Positions 28,720 through 38,835 are shown, counted from the first letter of the stretch. The stretch: 64,000 nt of DNA from Haemophilus paracuniculus (GCF_002015115.1 NZ_MUYA01000008.1:12650-76649); one strand, 5' to 3'. The notes: a model not told the origin generated them from the sequence alone. Program-made: numbers and translations.

Positions 28720-29037
28720 ATGGCAAATTGGAACGGCGAATATATCAGCCCTTATGTGGAACACGGCAAGAAAAGCGAGCAAGTGAAGAAAATTACCGTG
28801 TCGATTCCGATCAAGGTGCTAGAAATTTTGACCAACGAACGCACCCGCCGTCAAATTAAAAATCTTCGCCACGCCACCAATAGCGAACTGTTGTGCGAGG
28901 CGTTTTTGCACGCCTTTACGGGGCAGCCGTTGCCAACGGACGAAGACCTACTCAAAGAACGCAACGATGAAATTCCAGAATCTGCCAAAGCCAAAATGCG
29001 AGAGCTAGGCATCGATCCTGATGAATGGCAATACTAA
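28720..29037 (+). CDS. metJ: Methionine repressor MetJ
   Basis: Ribbon-helix-helix repressor of 105 residues that uses S-adenosylmethionine as co-repressor. The DNA-contacting strand [23 protein letters not shown] and the rest match E. coli MetJ closely, as does the C-terminal IDPDEWQY. Preceded by tandem met boxes and followed by a terminator at 29055-29088. Confidence 0.98.
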   Translation: MANWNGEYISPYVEHGKKSEQVKKITVSIPIKVLEILTNERTRRQIKNLRHATNSELLCEAFLHAFTGQPLPTDEDLLKERNDEIPESAKAKMRELGIDPDEWQY

Positions 29038-29054
29038 TCCACTTTCTTCCCAAA

Positions 29055-29088
29055 GCCCCTCGCCAACGATTTTTGCCAGAGGGGTTTT
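29055..29088 (+). terminator. metJ terminator
   Basis: GCCCCTC and GAGGGGTTTT arms around a 17-base loop, 17 bases after the metJ stop, with TTTTATTTT following. Confidence 0.65.
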
Positions 29089-29118
29089 ATTTTGACTAAA
29101 TTTAAAGGAACAACCTCA

Positions 29119-29352
29119 ATGCAACATCAACTCAATCGAGAAGCTCGTTGGGCAGTTTGGCTGACGCTGATTTATCTGTTCGGCTGGATCGGCTTTGCCT
29201 ATTTTTCGCCTGCGGGCAGGGGCTTACTTGGTTTTCCCCTTTGGTTTGAACTTGCCTGCATTTACTTGCCCCTTGGCTTTATCGGCTTGGTGGCGTGGGC
29301 GGTCAAAGCGATTTACCAACCGATTGATTTAGAGGGGAAGCTCGATGAATAG
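29119..29352 (+). CDS. yhdT: YhdT-family small membrane protein
   Basis: Integral membrane protein of 77 residues with two hydrophobic spans (WAVWLTLIYLFGWIGFAYF and FELACIYLPLGFIGLVAWAV). The start at ATG 29119 has an AAAGGA site. Its end overlaps the panF start by 8 bases. In E. coli yhdT also directly precedes panF, which supports the identity. Its role in pantothenate uptake is not known. Confidence 0.88.
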   Translation: MQHQLNREARWAVWLTLIYLFGWIGFAYFSPAGRGLLGFPLWFELACIYLPLGFIGLVAWAVKAIYQPIDLEGKLDE

Positions 29353-30769
29353 CGAAATTCTGTTGCCACTGATCGTTTACCTCGCCTTTGTGTTTGGGGT
29401 GGCATTTTACGCCTATCGCCAGCGTACAAGCGGTAGCTTTCTCTCAGAATATTATGTGGGCGGACGCTCAATGTCGGGGTTCGTGCTGGCGATGACCACC
29501 GCCGCCACTTATGTGGGGGCGAGTTCCTTTATCGGCGGGCCAGGGGCAGCGTATAAATATGGCTTAGGCTGGGTGCTGTTGGCGATGATTCAAGTACCAG
29601 CGGTGTTGCTCGCCCTCGGCTCGCTCGGCAAACGCTTTGCGATGCTGGCTCGCCAACATAAAGCGGTAACCATCAACGATATGCTACTGGCTCGTTACCA
29701 AAACCCCTTTGTGGTTTGGATTGCGTGCGTTGCTTTGTTGCTATCTTTTTTTGCGATGATGACCGTCCAATTTATCGGGGCAGGGCGACTGCTTGAAACC
29801 ACCCTCGGCATTCCTTACCAAACCGCCTTGCTGATTTTCGCCCTCACCGTAGGCGTTTACACCTTTATCGGCGGATTCCGTGCGGTGGTGCTGACCGACA
29901 CCATTCAAGGCTCGGTAATGATGATCGGCACGTTGCTGTTACTCGGTGGGATTTTGTACGCCACGGGCGGGGTCGAAAATGCGATGAACGCTCTCGAAAG
30001 CATTAACCCGCAACTGACGGCCCCTTACGGCATTGACGAACGCCCCCTCGATTTCACCTTTATGACTTCGTTTTGGGTGCTGGTTTGCTTTGGCTTGATC
30101 GGCTTGCCACATCTGGCGGTGCGTAGTATGGCTTATAAAGATAGCCAAGCCTTGCACCGAGCGATTGTGATCGGCACGGTGGTGGTGGCGGTGCTGATGT
30201 TGGGAATGCACCTCTCGGGCGTGTTGGGGCGAGCGGTTGTGCCTGATCTGAAAGTGGCGGATCAAGTAATCCCAACCCTAATGATGCAAGTGCTACCGCC
30301 CGTGGTCGCAGGGATTTTCCTCGCCGCCCCAATGGCGGCGATAATGTCCTCGATTGACTCGTTACTGATTCAATCTTCCTCAACCTTGATTAAGGATCTC
30401 TATTTGGCGGTTAAACCGAACGCGATTCAAAACGAACGCCAAATCAAATGGTTCTCGACCCTTACCACCTTAATCCTCACGGTCGGCTTAATTTTCGCCG
30501 CCTTTAATCCGCCCGAAATGCTGATTTGGCTCAACTTGCTCTCATTTGGCGGTTTGGAAGCCACTTTCCTTTGGGTCATCGTGCTAGGGCTTTACTGGAA
30601 AAACGCCAACGCCACGGGTGCAATCTGCTCAATGCTCGGCGGCTTAATCAGCTACGGCATTTTAACCACCTTCAAAATCAGCCTATTCAGCTTCCACGCC
30701 ATCGTCCCAGCCCTGCTGATCGGCTTAGTGGCGTTTTTGATCGGAAACTTATTCGGCAGTAGAAAATAG
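29345..30769 (+). CDS. panF: Sodium/pantothenate symporter
   Basis: Sodium:solute symporter of 474 residues with about 12-13 membrane spans, importing pantothenate for coenzyme A. Family signatures: SFLSEYYVGGRSMSGFVLAMT, ATYVGASSFIGGPGAAYKYGLGW and GIFLAAPMAAIMSSIDSLLI. Co-transcribed with yhdT through an 8-base overlap. Confidence 0.95.
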   Translation: MNSEILLPLIVYLAFVFGVAFYAYRQRTSGSFLSEYYVGGRSMSGFVLAMTTAATYVGASSFIGGPGAAYKYGLGWVLLAMIQVPAVLLALGSLGKRFAMLARQHKAVTINDMLLARYQNPFVVWIACVALLLSFFAMMTVQFIGAGRLLETTLGIPYQTALLIFALTVGVYTFIGGFRAVVLTDTIQGSVMMIGTLLLLGGILYATGGVENAMNALESINPQLTAPYGIDERPLDFTFMTSFWVLVCFGLIGLPHLAVRSMAYKDSQALHRAIVIGTVVVAVLMLGMHLSGVLGRAVVPDLKVADQVIPTLMMQVLPPVVAGIFLAAPMAAIMSSIDSLLIQSSSTLIKDLYLAVKPNAIQNERQIKWFSTLTTLILTVGLIFAAFNPPEMLIWLNLLSFGGLEATFLWVIVLGLYWKNANATGAICSMLGGLISYGILTTFKISLFSFHAIVPALLIGLVAFLIGNLFGSRK

Positions 30770-30880
30770 CCAATGCAAGGGATGGGATTCTGAGAAATTT
30801 CACAAAATCCTGTTCCTCGTAGATTGAGGGCGGATATAAAATCCGCCCTAATAAAATAAGTCTCAGAATATCCAATAAAA

Positions 30881-30914
30881 AACGGTGGAATTTTTGCAAA
30901 TCCCACCGCTTGTT
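30881..30914 (-). terminator. Terminator after metS
   Basis: An ACGGTGG stem faces CCACCGCTTGT (uptake signal at 30905-30913) in the minus orientation, 12 bases past the metS stop. The pairing is imperfect. Confidence 0.45.
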
Positions 30915-30926
30915 TAGCTTAATTTC

Positions 30927-31019
30927 TTACTCTTTCGGCAAGTTGCGAATCGCAAGGGCTAATCCGCCCCAGATGATTGAAATCGCAACCACCATCATAA
31001 TAATTGCACTGGTACTCAT
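30927..31019 (-). CDS. metS: MetS, small subunit of the methionine/alanine importer
   Basis: A 30-residue single-span protein, MSTSAIIMMVVAISIIWGGL followed by ALAIRNLPKE. It starts 11 bases after the metP stop and has a ribosome site (AAGGGGA). MetS-type microproteins of about this size accompany NSS-family MetP and are needed for transport in Corynebacterium. The hydrophobic segment with a positively charged end fits a small membrane subunit. Confidence 0.85.
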   Translation of the reverse strand: MSTSAIIMMVVAISIIWGGLALAIRNLPKE

Positions 31020-31029
31020 TCTGTTCCCC

Positions 31030-32547
31030 TTATTCTTCTACTTCAAATTTGGTTTCGTTTTTCCATTTCAAGCGAGAAAGCAAGAACGCCACCACCACGA
31101 GGGTGGCTGCCATTCCCCAGCCGAAGGTGTTCACGAACCAGCTTGGGTAGCCTTCGTAGCCGTTGGTAAAGAGCTTCGCCCCTTCGCTCAACAACATAAA
31201 GGCGAGAATGCCGGTGGTTGCCACGATGCTTAAACGCCACAAGAAGCCCACTTTGAATGAAGAGGTTTTGTTGATGTGGTTGCCGAGCAAGCCGAGGTTT
31301 TCGTTCGCCACAATCGCAATCAAGGACACGAACGCCACCGCCACGATACCGAAGTAGTTCACGAATTTGTCCATTACATCAAGCATTGGCAAGCCTGTGG
31401 TTGTGCCGAATAGGGTAACTGACACAAACATCATTGGTAAGCCAACCACGAAAGTCGATTTGACACGACCCATTTTGAGTTTGTCTTGCACTGCCGCGAT
31501 GATTACTTCAATAACAGAAATAAATGAAGTTAATGCAGCAAAGGTTAATGAACCGAAGAACAGCACGCCCAGCACCGAGCCGAATGGAGCGTTGTTGATA
31601 ATGGTTGGGAACGCAAAGAATGCCAAGCCGATTCCGCCTTTCGCCACTTCGCTCACTTCTTGCCCTGCGGACGCAGCCATAAAGCCGAGTGCCGCGAACA
31701 CGCCGATCCCTGCTAACACTTCAAAACTTGAATTGGCGAAACCCACCACCAAGCCCGTGCCAGTGAGGTCTGAATTTTTCTTCAAGTAAGATGAGTAGGT
31801 GATCATAATCCCGAAACAGATCGAGAGTGAGAAGAAGATTTGACCGTAAGCGGCAATCCACACACTTGGATCAGAGAGTTTTGACCAATCAGGCGTAAAC
31901 AACGCATCTAAGCCTTTCGCCGCCCCAGGTAGGAACAGGGAAGAAACCACCAACACAAGAAACATTACCACCAACAACGGCATTAACACCGAAGAAGATT
32001 TGGCGATCCCCTTTTGTACGCCTAACGCTAACACCGCAAGGGCGATAATCCACACCGCAATCAGCGGATAAACCACCATTCCAACGAATTCAAAGCTCAC
32101 ACCGTTGCTGATGTCGCCCATTTTCAAAAATTCGCCGATGAAGAAATCAACGGGCTTGTCGCCCCATTGTTTGCTGATTGAGAAGTAGGTGTAAACCGCC
32201 GCCCAACCAAGCACCACCGCATAGTAAACGCCGATAATCACGTTCACCAACACCTGCCACCAACCAAAGGTTTCATAACCCTTGTTTAAACGGCGGAACG
32301 AGAGTGGGGCTGCACCACGGTAGCGATGACCGATGGCGAAATCCAAGAATAAAAGTGGAATCCCTGCGGTTAAAAGTGCTACAAGGTAAGGAATGATGAA
32401 CGCACCACCGCCGTTTTCATAAGTGGTGTAAGGGAAACGCCAGATGTTTCCTAAGCCGACCGCTGAACCGATAGCGGCTAAAATAAAGGCACTACGACCA
32501 GAGAACGTTTCTCTGCTTTCGCCTGCCGACATTGTTTGATTAGTCAC
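31030..32547 (-). CDS. metP: Sodium-dependent methionine/alanine transporter, NSS family (MetP)
   Basis: Neurotransmitter:sodium symporter of about 505 residues with 11-12 spans. The first-helix sodium/substrate site is [24 protein letters not shown]. Pairing with the 30-residue MetS identifies the methionine/alanine subgroup. Start choice: GTG at 32547 has a GAGG site 9 bases upstream, whereas ATG at 32532 has none, so GTG is preferred. A long AT-rich region lies upstream. Confidence 0.9.
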   Translation of the reverse strand: MTNQTMSAGESRETFSGRSAFILAAIGSAVGLGNIWRFPYTTYENGGGAFIIPYLVALLTAGIPLLFLDFAIGHRYRGAAPLSFRRLNKGYETFGWWQVLVNVIIGVYYAVVLGWAAVYTYFSISKQWGDKPVDFFIGEFLKMGDISNGVSFEFVGMVVYPLIAVWIIALAVLALGVQKGIAKSSSVLMPLLVVMFLVLVVSSLFLPGAAKGLDALFTPDWSKLSDPSVWIAAYGQIFFSLSICFGIMITYSSYLKKNSDLTGTGLVVGFANSSFEVLAGIGVFAALGFMAASAGQEVSEVAKGGIGLAFFAFPTIINNAPFGSVLGVLFFGSLTFAALTSFISVIEVIIAAVQDKLKMGRVKSTFVVGLPMMFVSVTLFGTTTGLPMLDVMDKFVNYFGIVAVAFVSLIAIVANENLGLLGNHINKTSSFKVGFLWRLSIVATTGILAFMLLSEGAKLFTNGYEGYPSWFVNTFGWGMAATLVVVAFLLSRLKWKNETKFEVEE

Positions 32548-32973
32548 GGAAAAGATCCTCGTATCATTAAAGAAATAATGCAACCCCATTGTTGCATTGT
32601 CAGAAAAAGTATTGCGAATAATCGCAAGGGCGGGAAATATGCCGAAGAAATGGCAAAAAGTAAAGGGTGGAAAATATATTAAAAAGGGATTTTTAGCGGA
32701 AATTGTAGCGAATTATGCTGAATTTTTGCTTTATTTTTAGCATTAAACACTAACTTATCCCAACATTTAGCAAATTATATAAATTTTGATCGCCATTTTT
32801 AGCACAACTATTTTTTAGCAATTTTTACCAAAAAAACGGGAACTTTTTTGTAAAGAACGGCGTTAATCGCCAAAATCCCCCGTTACAAGCGGTCAGTTTC
32901 CGCAAAATTTTTGCAAGTTGAGTGGCAAAGTTGAGTACAATAGGCAAAATTTTAAAAAATCCTACCGCTTGTT
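32548..32973. other. AT-rich region between metP and mfd
   Basis: About 426 bases without a gene. It holds four copies of TTTTTAGC (starting 32690, 32734, 32796 and 32812) plus a shorter ATTTAGC at 32765. Near mfd there is an uptake signal (ACAAGCGGT, 32885-32893) and a facing ACCGCTTGT at 32964-32972 just before the mfd ATG. Both divergent promoters should lie here. Confidence 0.5.
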
Positions 32974-35900
32974 ATGACTTTTGAACTGCAATTTACCTTA
33001 CCGCAACAGGGCGGCACTCATCAAGATCATCAAACCCTCGGCAATTTAGTCGGACATTCGGATGTATTGGCGATCAGCCAAATTGCGAATAAATTCAATG
33101 GGTTAAGCATTGTGATTACCCCCGACAGCCGCACTGCATTACGGCTAGAAAAAAGCCTGCCGCAATTTAGTGAGCTGGCGGTGCAGCTTTTTCCCGATTG
33201 GGAAACCTTGCCCTACGATAATTTTTCGCCACACCAAGATATTATTTCGGCTCGTTTGTCGGCGTTGTTTCAGTTGCAACAGGGGCGGAAGCAGATTTTT
33301 CTGTTACCAATCAATACCTTACTGCAAAAACTTTGTCCGCCGAGCTATCTCGCCAATAATGTGTTATTGATTAAAAAAGGCGACCGTTTTTCCATTCAAA
33401 AACTGCGATTACAGCTTGAAAATGCAGGCTATCGGGCGGTGGAACAGGTGTTGGAATATGGGGAATATGCGGTGCGGGGGGCGTTGCTCGATCTCTATCC
33501 AATGGGGGCAGAATCGCCGTTCCGTTTGGATTTTTTCGATGATGAAATTGATTCGATCCGCACCTTTGATGTGGACAGCCAACGCACCATTGCGGAAATC
33601 AACGAAATCAATTTGTTGCCAGCCCACGAGTTCCCGACAGATAGCAACGCAATCGAGCATTTTCGTGGCAAGTTCCGTGAACAATTCGGCGAGATCCGCC
33701 GTGAGCCAGAGCATATTTATCAGCAAGTGAGCAAGGGCATTTTGAACGCAGGGATTGAGTATTGGCAGCCTCTCTTTTTTGAGGAAATGGCGAGCCTGTT
33801 TGATTATCTGCCGAAAGAAACGCTGTTTATTACTTATGCGGACATTCAGCAAAAAGCCGAGCAATTTCAACAAGATACGGCAAAACGTTATGAAAATCAT
33901 CGCGTTGATCCGATGCGACCGTTGCTGCCGCCTGAAAAATTGTGGTTTAGCATTGAGCAGATCAACCAATGGCTGAAAAATTACCCTCGTTTGAGTTTAA
34001 CCAGCGAGAAAATCCGCAAATCCGTCGCCAAACAAAATGCCAATGTGCAAGCCTTGCCCGAGTTGGCGATTCAATCCAGTCAGAAAGATCCGTTCGTAGC
34101 GTTTAACCAATTCCGCCAAACATTCAAAGGGAAAATCCTCTTTTCGGTGGAAAGTGAGGGCAGACGCGAAACCTTGCTCGATTTGCTCTCGCCGTTGGGA
34201 ATAAAACCGAAACAAATCAAACAGTTAGCGGATATTCAAGCGGATTATTCGTTGATGATTGGTAGCCTTGATCAAGGTTTTATTCTTAGCCCCCCTCGGG
34301 GCTTCGCCCCACTCCCCCCGCAAGCAGGGGGAGATAGCGGTCAGATGCTGGCAATTATTTGCGAAACCAACTTACTCGGCGAAAAGGTGCAACAGAGCCG
34401 CCGAGCCGAGAAAAATCGCAAAACTGTCAATCCCGACACCCTGATTCGCAACCTTGCCGAGCTGAAAATCGGGCAAGCGGTGGTGCATTTGGAAAATGGG
34501 GTGGGGCGTTACGCTGGCTTGACCGTGCTAGACACGGGCGGCGTGAAAGCGGAGTATCTGGTGCTCAATTATGCGAATGAGGCGAAACTTTATGTGCCAG
34601 TCGCCTCGTTGCACCTGATTTCTCGCTATATCGGCGGTGCGGACGAAACCGCCCCCTTGCATAAGCTCGGCAGCGAGGCGTGGGTCAAAACTCGCCAAAA
34701 AGCTGCCGAGAAAATTCGTGATGTGGCGGCGGAATTGTTGGACGTTTACGCCAAACGGGAATCGCAACAAGGCTTCGCTTTTGCCTACGATCGCGACAGT
34801 TTCGTGCAATTTGCCAACACGTTCCCCTTTGAAGAGACCGAAGATCAAAAATCGGCGATCAATGCGGTAATTAGCGATATGTGCCAGCCGAAAGCAATGG
34901 ATCGCCTTGTGTGTGGCGATGTGGGCTTTGGCAAAACCGAAGTGGCAATGCGTGCCACGTTCTTGGCGGTGGAAAATCACAAACAGGTGGCGGTGCTTGT
35001 GCCGACCACCCTGTTGGCTCAACAGCATTACGAAAATTTCAAAGATCGTTTCGCCAATTTGCCGATCAACGTGGAAGTGCTTTCCCGTTTCAAAACTGCC
35101 AAAGAGCAAAAGGCGATTTTGGAAAGAGTTGCCGAGGGCAAGGTCGATATTTTGGTCGGGACGCACAAACTGTTGCAAGACGATGTCCAGTTCCGTGATT
35201 TGGGCTTGCTCGTGATCGATGAAGAACACCGTTTCGGCGTGCGTCAAAAAGAGAAAATCAAGCAACTGCGAGCCAATGTCGATATTCTGACTCTCACCGC
35301 CACCCCGATCCCTCGCACCCTTAATATGGCGTTGAACGGAATGCGTGATCTCTCGATTATCGCCAGTCCGCCTGCTCGCCGTTTGACGATCAAAACCTTT
35401 GTGCGACAAAGCGAGGATAGCGTGATTCGTGAGGCGATTTTGCGTGAAATCCTGCGTGGCGGACAGGTTTACTACCTGCATAACGATGTGGCGACCATTG
35501 AAAATTGTGCCGCCCAGCTCGCCGAGCTTGTGCCAGAGGCGAGAATTGTGATCGGACACGGGCAGATGCGAGAGCGTGAGCTGGAAAAAGTGATGAGCGA
35601 TTTTTATCATCAACGCTTTAATTTGCTGGTCTGCTCGACCATTATTGAGACGGGGATTGACGTGCCGACCGCCAACACCATTATCATTGAGCGAGCGGAT
35701 AAATTCGGCTTGGCACAACTGCACCAACTGCGTGGACGGGTGGGGCGTTCCCACCATCAAGCCTACGCCTATCTACTCACGCCACACCCGAAAACCCTGA
35801 CCAAAGACGCTCAACAGCGGTTAGAGGCGTTGAGTTCGATTGATAATTTGGGGGCTGGCTTCGTGCTTGCCACCCACGATCTCGAAATTCGTGGGGCGGG

Positions 35901-36474
35901 CGAACTGCTCGGTAGCGAACAGAGCGGACAGATCGAAAGTATCGGTTTTTCCCTCTATATGGATCTGCTCGAAAATGCGGTCAAAGCCTTGCAGGACGGG
36001 CGTGAGCCAAGTTTGGACGAAATTACTCAAAGTCAGGTGGAGATTGAGCTACGCATTCCTGCCCTGCTGCCTGATGATTATGTGCCAGATGTCAATATGC
36101 GGTTGTCGTTCTACAAACGGATCGCCAGTGCCGACAATGCGGAAGCCTTGAAAGACTTGAAAGTCGAGCTGATCGACCGCTTCGGCTTACTGCCAGAAGC
36201 GACCAAAAACCTGTTCCAAATCACTCAACTTCGCCACCTCGCCAAAGATTTAGGCTTGAAGAAAGTGGACGCAGGCATCAACGGCGGCTACCTTGAATTT
36301 AAACCCACCGCCCAACCCGACCCGATGAAATTCCTCAACTTGATCCAGTCGGCGAAAAATGTCTATAAATTTGAAGGACAGCAAAAATTCCGCTTTAGCC
36401 TACCGCTTGCAAGCAATGCAGAGCGGTTGAGGTTTGTGGAAGAGTTGATTAGTAAGTTAAGCGAAAGTGCATAA
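32974..36474 (+). CDS. mfd: Transcription-repair coupling factor
   Basis: Mfd removes RNA polymerase stalled at DNA damage and recruits UvrA. 1166 residues against about 1148 in E. coli. The UvrB-like N-terminus, the RNA polymerase-interacting domain (about 480-560, KIGQAVVHLENGVGRYAGL), the helicase Walker A GDVGFGKTEVA, the DEEHRFGVRQKE box and a C-terminal TRCF domain are all intact. Residues about 439-458 (SPPRGFAPLPPQAGGDSGQM) are extra relative to E. coli and are encoded by an in-frame palindromic repeat plus part of an uptake sequence. The gene starts directly after an uptake signal. Confidence 0.96.
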   Translation: MTFELQFTLPQQGGTHQDHQTLGNLVGHSDVLAISQIANKFNGLSIVITPDSRTALRLEKSLPQFSELAVQLFPDWETLPYDNFSPHQDIISARLSALFQLQQGRKQIFLLPINTLLQKLCPPSYLANNVLLIKKGDRFSIQKLRLQLENAGYRAVEQVLEYGEYAVRGALLDLYPMGAESPFRLDFFDDEIDSIRTFDVDSQRTIAEINEINLLPAHEFPTDSNAIEHFRGKFREQFGEIRREPEHIYQQVSKGILNAGIEYWQPLFFEEMASLFDYLPKETLFITYADIQQKAEQFQQDTAKRYENHRVDPMRPLLPPEKLWFSIEQINQWLKNYPRLSLTSEKIRKSVAKQNANVQALPELAIQSSQKDPFVAFNQFRQTFKGKILFSVESEGRRETLLDLLSPLGIKPKQIKQLADIQADYSLMIGSLDQGFILSPPRGFAPLPPQAGGDSGQMLAIICETNLLGEKVQQSRRAEKNRKTVNPDTLIRNLAELKIGQAVVHLENGVGRYAGLTVLDTGGVKAEYLVLNYANEAKLYVPVASLHLISRYIGGADETAPLHKLGSEAWVKTRQKAAEKIRDVAAELLDVYAKRESQQGFAFAYDRDSFVQFANTFPFEETEDQKSAINAVISDMCQPKAMDRLVCGDVGFGKTEVAMRATFLAVENHKQVAVLVPTTLLAQQHYENFKDRFANLPINVEVLSRFKTAKEQKAILERVAEGKVDILVGTHKLLQDDVQFRDLGLLVIDEEHRFGVRQKEKIKQLRANVDILTLTATPIPRTLNMALNGMRDLSIIASPPARRLTIKTFVRQSEDSVIREAILREILRGGQVYYLHNDVATIENCAAQLAELVPEARIVIGHGQMRERELEKVMSDFYHQRFNLLVCSTIIETGIDVPTANTIIIERADKFGLAQLHQLRGRVGRSHHQAYAYLLTPHPKTLTKDAQQRLEALSSIDNLGAGFVLATHDLEIRGAGELLGSEQSGQIESIGFSLYMDLLENAVKALQDGREPSLDEITQSQVEIELRIPALLPDDYVPDVNMRLSFYKRIASADNAEALKDLKVELIDRFGLLPEATKNLFQITQLRHLAKDLGLKKVDAGINGGYLEFKPTAQPDPMKFLNLIQSAKNVYKFEGQQKFRFSLPLASNAERLRFVEELISKLSESA
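34288..34347 (+). repeat. In-frame palindromic repeat inside mfd
   Basis: About 60 bases that begin AGCCCCCCTCGGGGC, contain CCCCCCGCAAGCAGGGGGAG and end with AGCGGTCAGAT (the 3' part of an extended uptake sequence). It matches half of the intergenic elements at 5071-5172 and 57749-57902. Its length is a multiple of three and it adds about 20 residues, rich in Pro and Gly, at the end of the third N-terminal domain. Confidence 0.75.
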
Positions 36475-36520
36475 CAAGGGGTGGGATTTTGTGAAATTCC
36501 GCAAAATCCTACCCCTTGTA
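36475..36520. terminator. Bidirectional terminator, mfd / gph
   Basis: ACAAGGGGTGGGATTTT faces AAAATCCTACCCCTTGT and fills the whole 46-base gap between the mfd stop and the gph stop. Both arms are uptake-like with the same single change (GCGG to GGGG), so the stem stays paired while the uptake core is lost. Confidence 0.75.
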
Positions 36521-37177
36521 TTAGCCCACAATCCTCAAAATTTCCGCAAAATCCTCACACACATAGGTGGGGTTGGCGATTGGGACGTTGTAGTTATAGC
36601 CATAAGTCAGCCCCACCACTTCGCAGCCTGCGTTTTTTGCCGCGATCACATCATTTTCCGAGTCGCCCACAAATAAAATTTCGTGGGGGTGCAAGCCGAA
36701 TTTGCCACACAAATAGTAAAGGGGGGCGGGGTGCGGTTTGATCGCGGGCAGGGATTGTCCGCCCAACATTTCGCAGAAGAAGTGATCGATGCCGAACGCT
36801 TGCAACACAGGCTGAACTAATTTGGTCGGTTTATTGGTTACCACCGCCAGCGGATAGCCTTTGGCTCGCAAGGCTTCGAGGGTGGATTTCACATTCGGAT
36901 AAAGCTCACTTTGCTCGCACACATAGGTGGCGTAAAAATGGTCGAACCGTTGGCGAAGCTGGCGAAGTTGCTCGTCAGAAAAGGGCTGATTAACCCATTT
37001 GATCGCATTGGCAAAAAAGACATCCGCCCCCTTGCCGATCCAAGTTAAAACCAAATCGGGGGTGGCGGTTGGCAAATTCGCTTCGGCGAGGGTTGAGTTA
37101 ATCACAAGAGTTAAATCGGGCAAAGTGTTAATCAAAGTGCCGTCTAAATCAAAGCCGATCAATTTATATTTTTGCAT
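36521..37177 (-). CDS. gph: Phosphoglycolate phosphatase
   Basis: HAD-superfamily phosphatase of 218 residues that removes 2-phosphoglycolate. Motif I is GFDLDGTLINT (nucleophile D10 and D12), motif II is VVTNKP, with the catalytic lysine in IKPHP and motif IV in FVGDSENDV. The start MQKYKL at 37177 is preferred over the upstream ATG. It is followed by lgt's region in the opposite reading order with 47 bases between. Confidence 0.88.
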   Translation of the reverse strand: MQKYKLIGFDLDGTLINTLPDLTLVINSTLAEANLPTATPDLVLTWIGKGADVFFANAIKWVNQPFSDEQLRQLRQRFDHFYATYVCEQSELYPNVKSTLEALRAKGYPLAVVTNKPTKLVQPVLQAFGIDHFFCEMLGGQSLPAIKPHPAPLYYLCGKFGLHPHEILFVGDSENDVIAAKNAGCEVVGLTYGYNYNVPIANPTYVCEDFAEILRIVG

Positions 37178-37224
37178 TTTAGAAATCCTTTGAAAAAGAA
37201 AAGGGGGAATCAATCCCCCGTTTA

Positions 37225-38019
37225 TTATTTACGATTAAATTTGTAAGCGAGTAGCATAATAATTGCCCCGCCGATAATCATCGGCAATGAGAGCAACTGC
37301 CCGCGGGTGATTAAATCCGCCGCGGTGTTCACATTCGGATCAAACTCACGGTAGTATTCCACCACAAAACGGAATACGCCGTAGCCAACTAAGAACAAGC
37401 CCGCCACCGAACCCGCTGGGCGAGGTTTACGGATAAACCAGTTCAAAATGAAGAACAGCACCACACCCTCTAAAAAGGCTTCGTACAGTTGTGAGGGGTG
37501 GCGTGGCAAATAGCCACCATTCGGGAACAGCACCGCCCACGGCACATCGGTTACTCTGCCCCACAATTCATCGTTGATGAAGTTACCAATTCGCCCCATT
37601 CCTAAACCGAATGGGATCAGCGGTGCGATAAAATCAGCGGTCTGCCAAAAGCCACGGGCTTGATGGCGAGCCGTCCAAATCATCGCCACAATCACGCCGA
37701 TTAAACCGCCGTGGAACGACATTCCCCCTTCCCAAATGCGGAAAAGGTAGAGCGGATCTTGCAACAAGCGGTCGAATCCGTAGAAAAAAACATCCCCAAT
37801 GCGTCCGCCTAGCACCACCCCTAAAAAGCAGTTAAAAATCAGTTGATCGACTTGTTCGACCGTCCACACCCCGTTCGATTTTTTTGCACGGCGAACGCCC
37901 AACCAATAGGCAAAACCAAAACCGAACAGATACATCATTCCGTACCAATAAATCGAAATCGGCCCCAGTTTTAACATCACAGGGTCGATAGTCGGAAAGG
38001 TAATAAATTGCTGTTGCAT
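37225..38019 (-). CDS. lgt: Prolipoprotein diacylglyceryl transferase
   Basis: Inner-membrane enzyme adding diacylglycerol to the lipobox cysteine of prolipoproteins, 264 residues with about seven spans. The Lgt signature [14 protein letters not shown] is intact, as are [13 protein letters not shown] and the essential His in [11 protein letters not shown]. Many lipoproteins in this window (MlaA, the amino-acid binding protein, SlyB-like) depend on it. Confidence 0.97.
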   Translation of the reverse strand: MQQQFITFPTIDPVMLKLGPISIYWYGMMYLFGFGFAYWLGVRRAKKSNGVWTVEQVDQLIFNCFLGVVLGGRIGDVFFYGFDRLLQDPLYLFRIWEGGMSFHGGLIGVIVAMIWTARHQARGFWQTADFIAPLIPFGLGMGRIGNFINDELWGRVTDVPWAVLFPNGGYLPRHPSQLYEAFLEGVVLFFILNWFIRKPRPAGSVAGLFLVGYGVFRFVVEYYREFDPNVNTAADLITRGQLLSLPMIIGGAIIMLLAYKFNRK

Positions 38020-38040
38020 AAATTTCCTTGTAAAAACAGA

Positions 38041-38835
38041 TTATTTCAAAAACATATTAAGGGCGATCAACATTAACATCACCGCAAAGGCTTTTTTCAG
38101 CACGGGAACGGGCAGAACATTCGCCGCATTTGCCCCTAATTTTGAGGTAAAAAACGAGGTGGCGACAATGCCGATCAACGCAGGTAAATAAACGTAACCG
38201 AGTGAATAAGCTGGCAAATTCGGGGTCGCCCAGCCACTAAAAATAAAACTTAAAGTACCCGCTAGCCCGAGTAAGCCACCGCAGAGCGAGGACGTGCCAA
38301 TCGCTCGTTTCAGCTCAATGCCTCGCCCATTTAAAAACGGCACGATAAACGCCCCGCCTGCAATGCCTGCAAGGCTGGATAACACGCCAATTACGCCCCC
38401 TGCCACCAACATTGACTGCGTAGTGAGCGGTTTGGTTTCCGTGTTTTGCTGTTTGAGGGAAAATACCATTTTCAGCGATAAATAAAGCACCATTACCGCA
38501 AAGATTTTCATCATAATCTCTTTGGGTAAATCGCTCACGATCAAGCCCGACACAAACACCGCCACCATTAAGGCTGGCACAAACACTTTCGCCACGCCCC
38601 ATTCCACATTGCCTAATTTATTGTGGCGTTGGGCGGCGGAAAAGGTGGTGATCACAATGGTCGAAAATGATGTGCCTAACGCAATCGACATCAACAAATC
38701 ATCAGGCACGCCGATTTTTGGCAATAACCAAACGAGGGTTGGCACGATAATCATTCCGCCACCAATGCCAAACAAGCCCGCTAAAAAACCTGCGACCGCC
38801 CCTAAAATTAAGAAGCCGATAAAGACTGTAATCAT
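38041..38835 (-). CDS. TauE/SafE-family membrane exporter
   Basis: Membrane protein of 264 residues with eight or so spans and the paired TauE repeats ([17 protein letters not shown] and [17 protein letters not shown]). The family exports sulfite or organosulfonates in some bacteria. The substrate here is unknown. The start at 38835 has a GAGG site and overlaps the rppH stop as ATGA. Between rppH and lgt on the same strand, as in several Pasteurellaceae. Confidence 0.88.
   Translation of the reverse strand: MITVFIGFLILGAVAGFLAGLFGIGGGMIIVPTLVWLLPKIGVPDDLLMSIALGTSFSTIVITTFSAAQRHNKLGNVEWGVAKVFVPALMVAVFVSGLIVSDLPKEIMMKIFAVMVLYLSLKMVFSLKQQNTETKPLTTQSMLVAGGVIGVLSSLAGIAGGAFIVPFLNGRGIELKRAIGTSSLCGGLLGLAGTLSFIFSGWATPNLPAYSLGYVYLPALIGIVATSFFTSKLGANAANVLPVPVLKKAFAVMLMLIALNMFLK

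Noticed and set aside
34528-35760. 410-codon open frame antisense to mfd
   Set aside because: It lies wholly opposite conserved Mfd helicase motifs and has no recognisable domain. It is a by-product of codon use in mfd.
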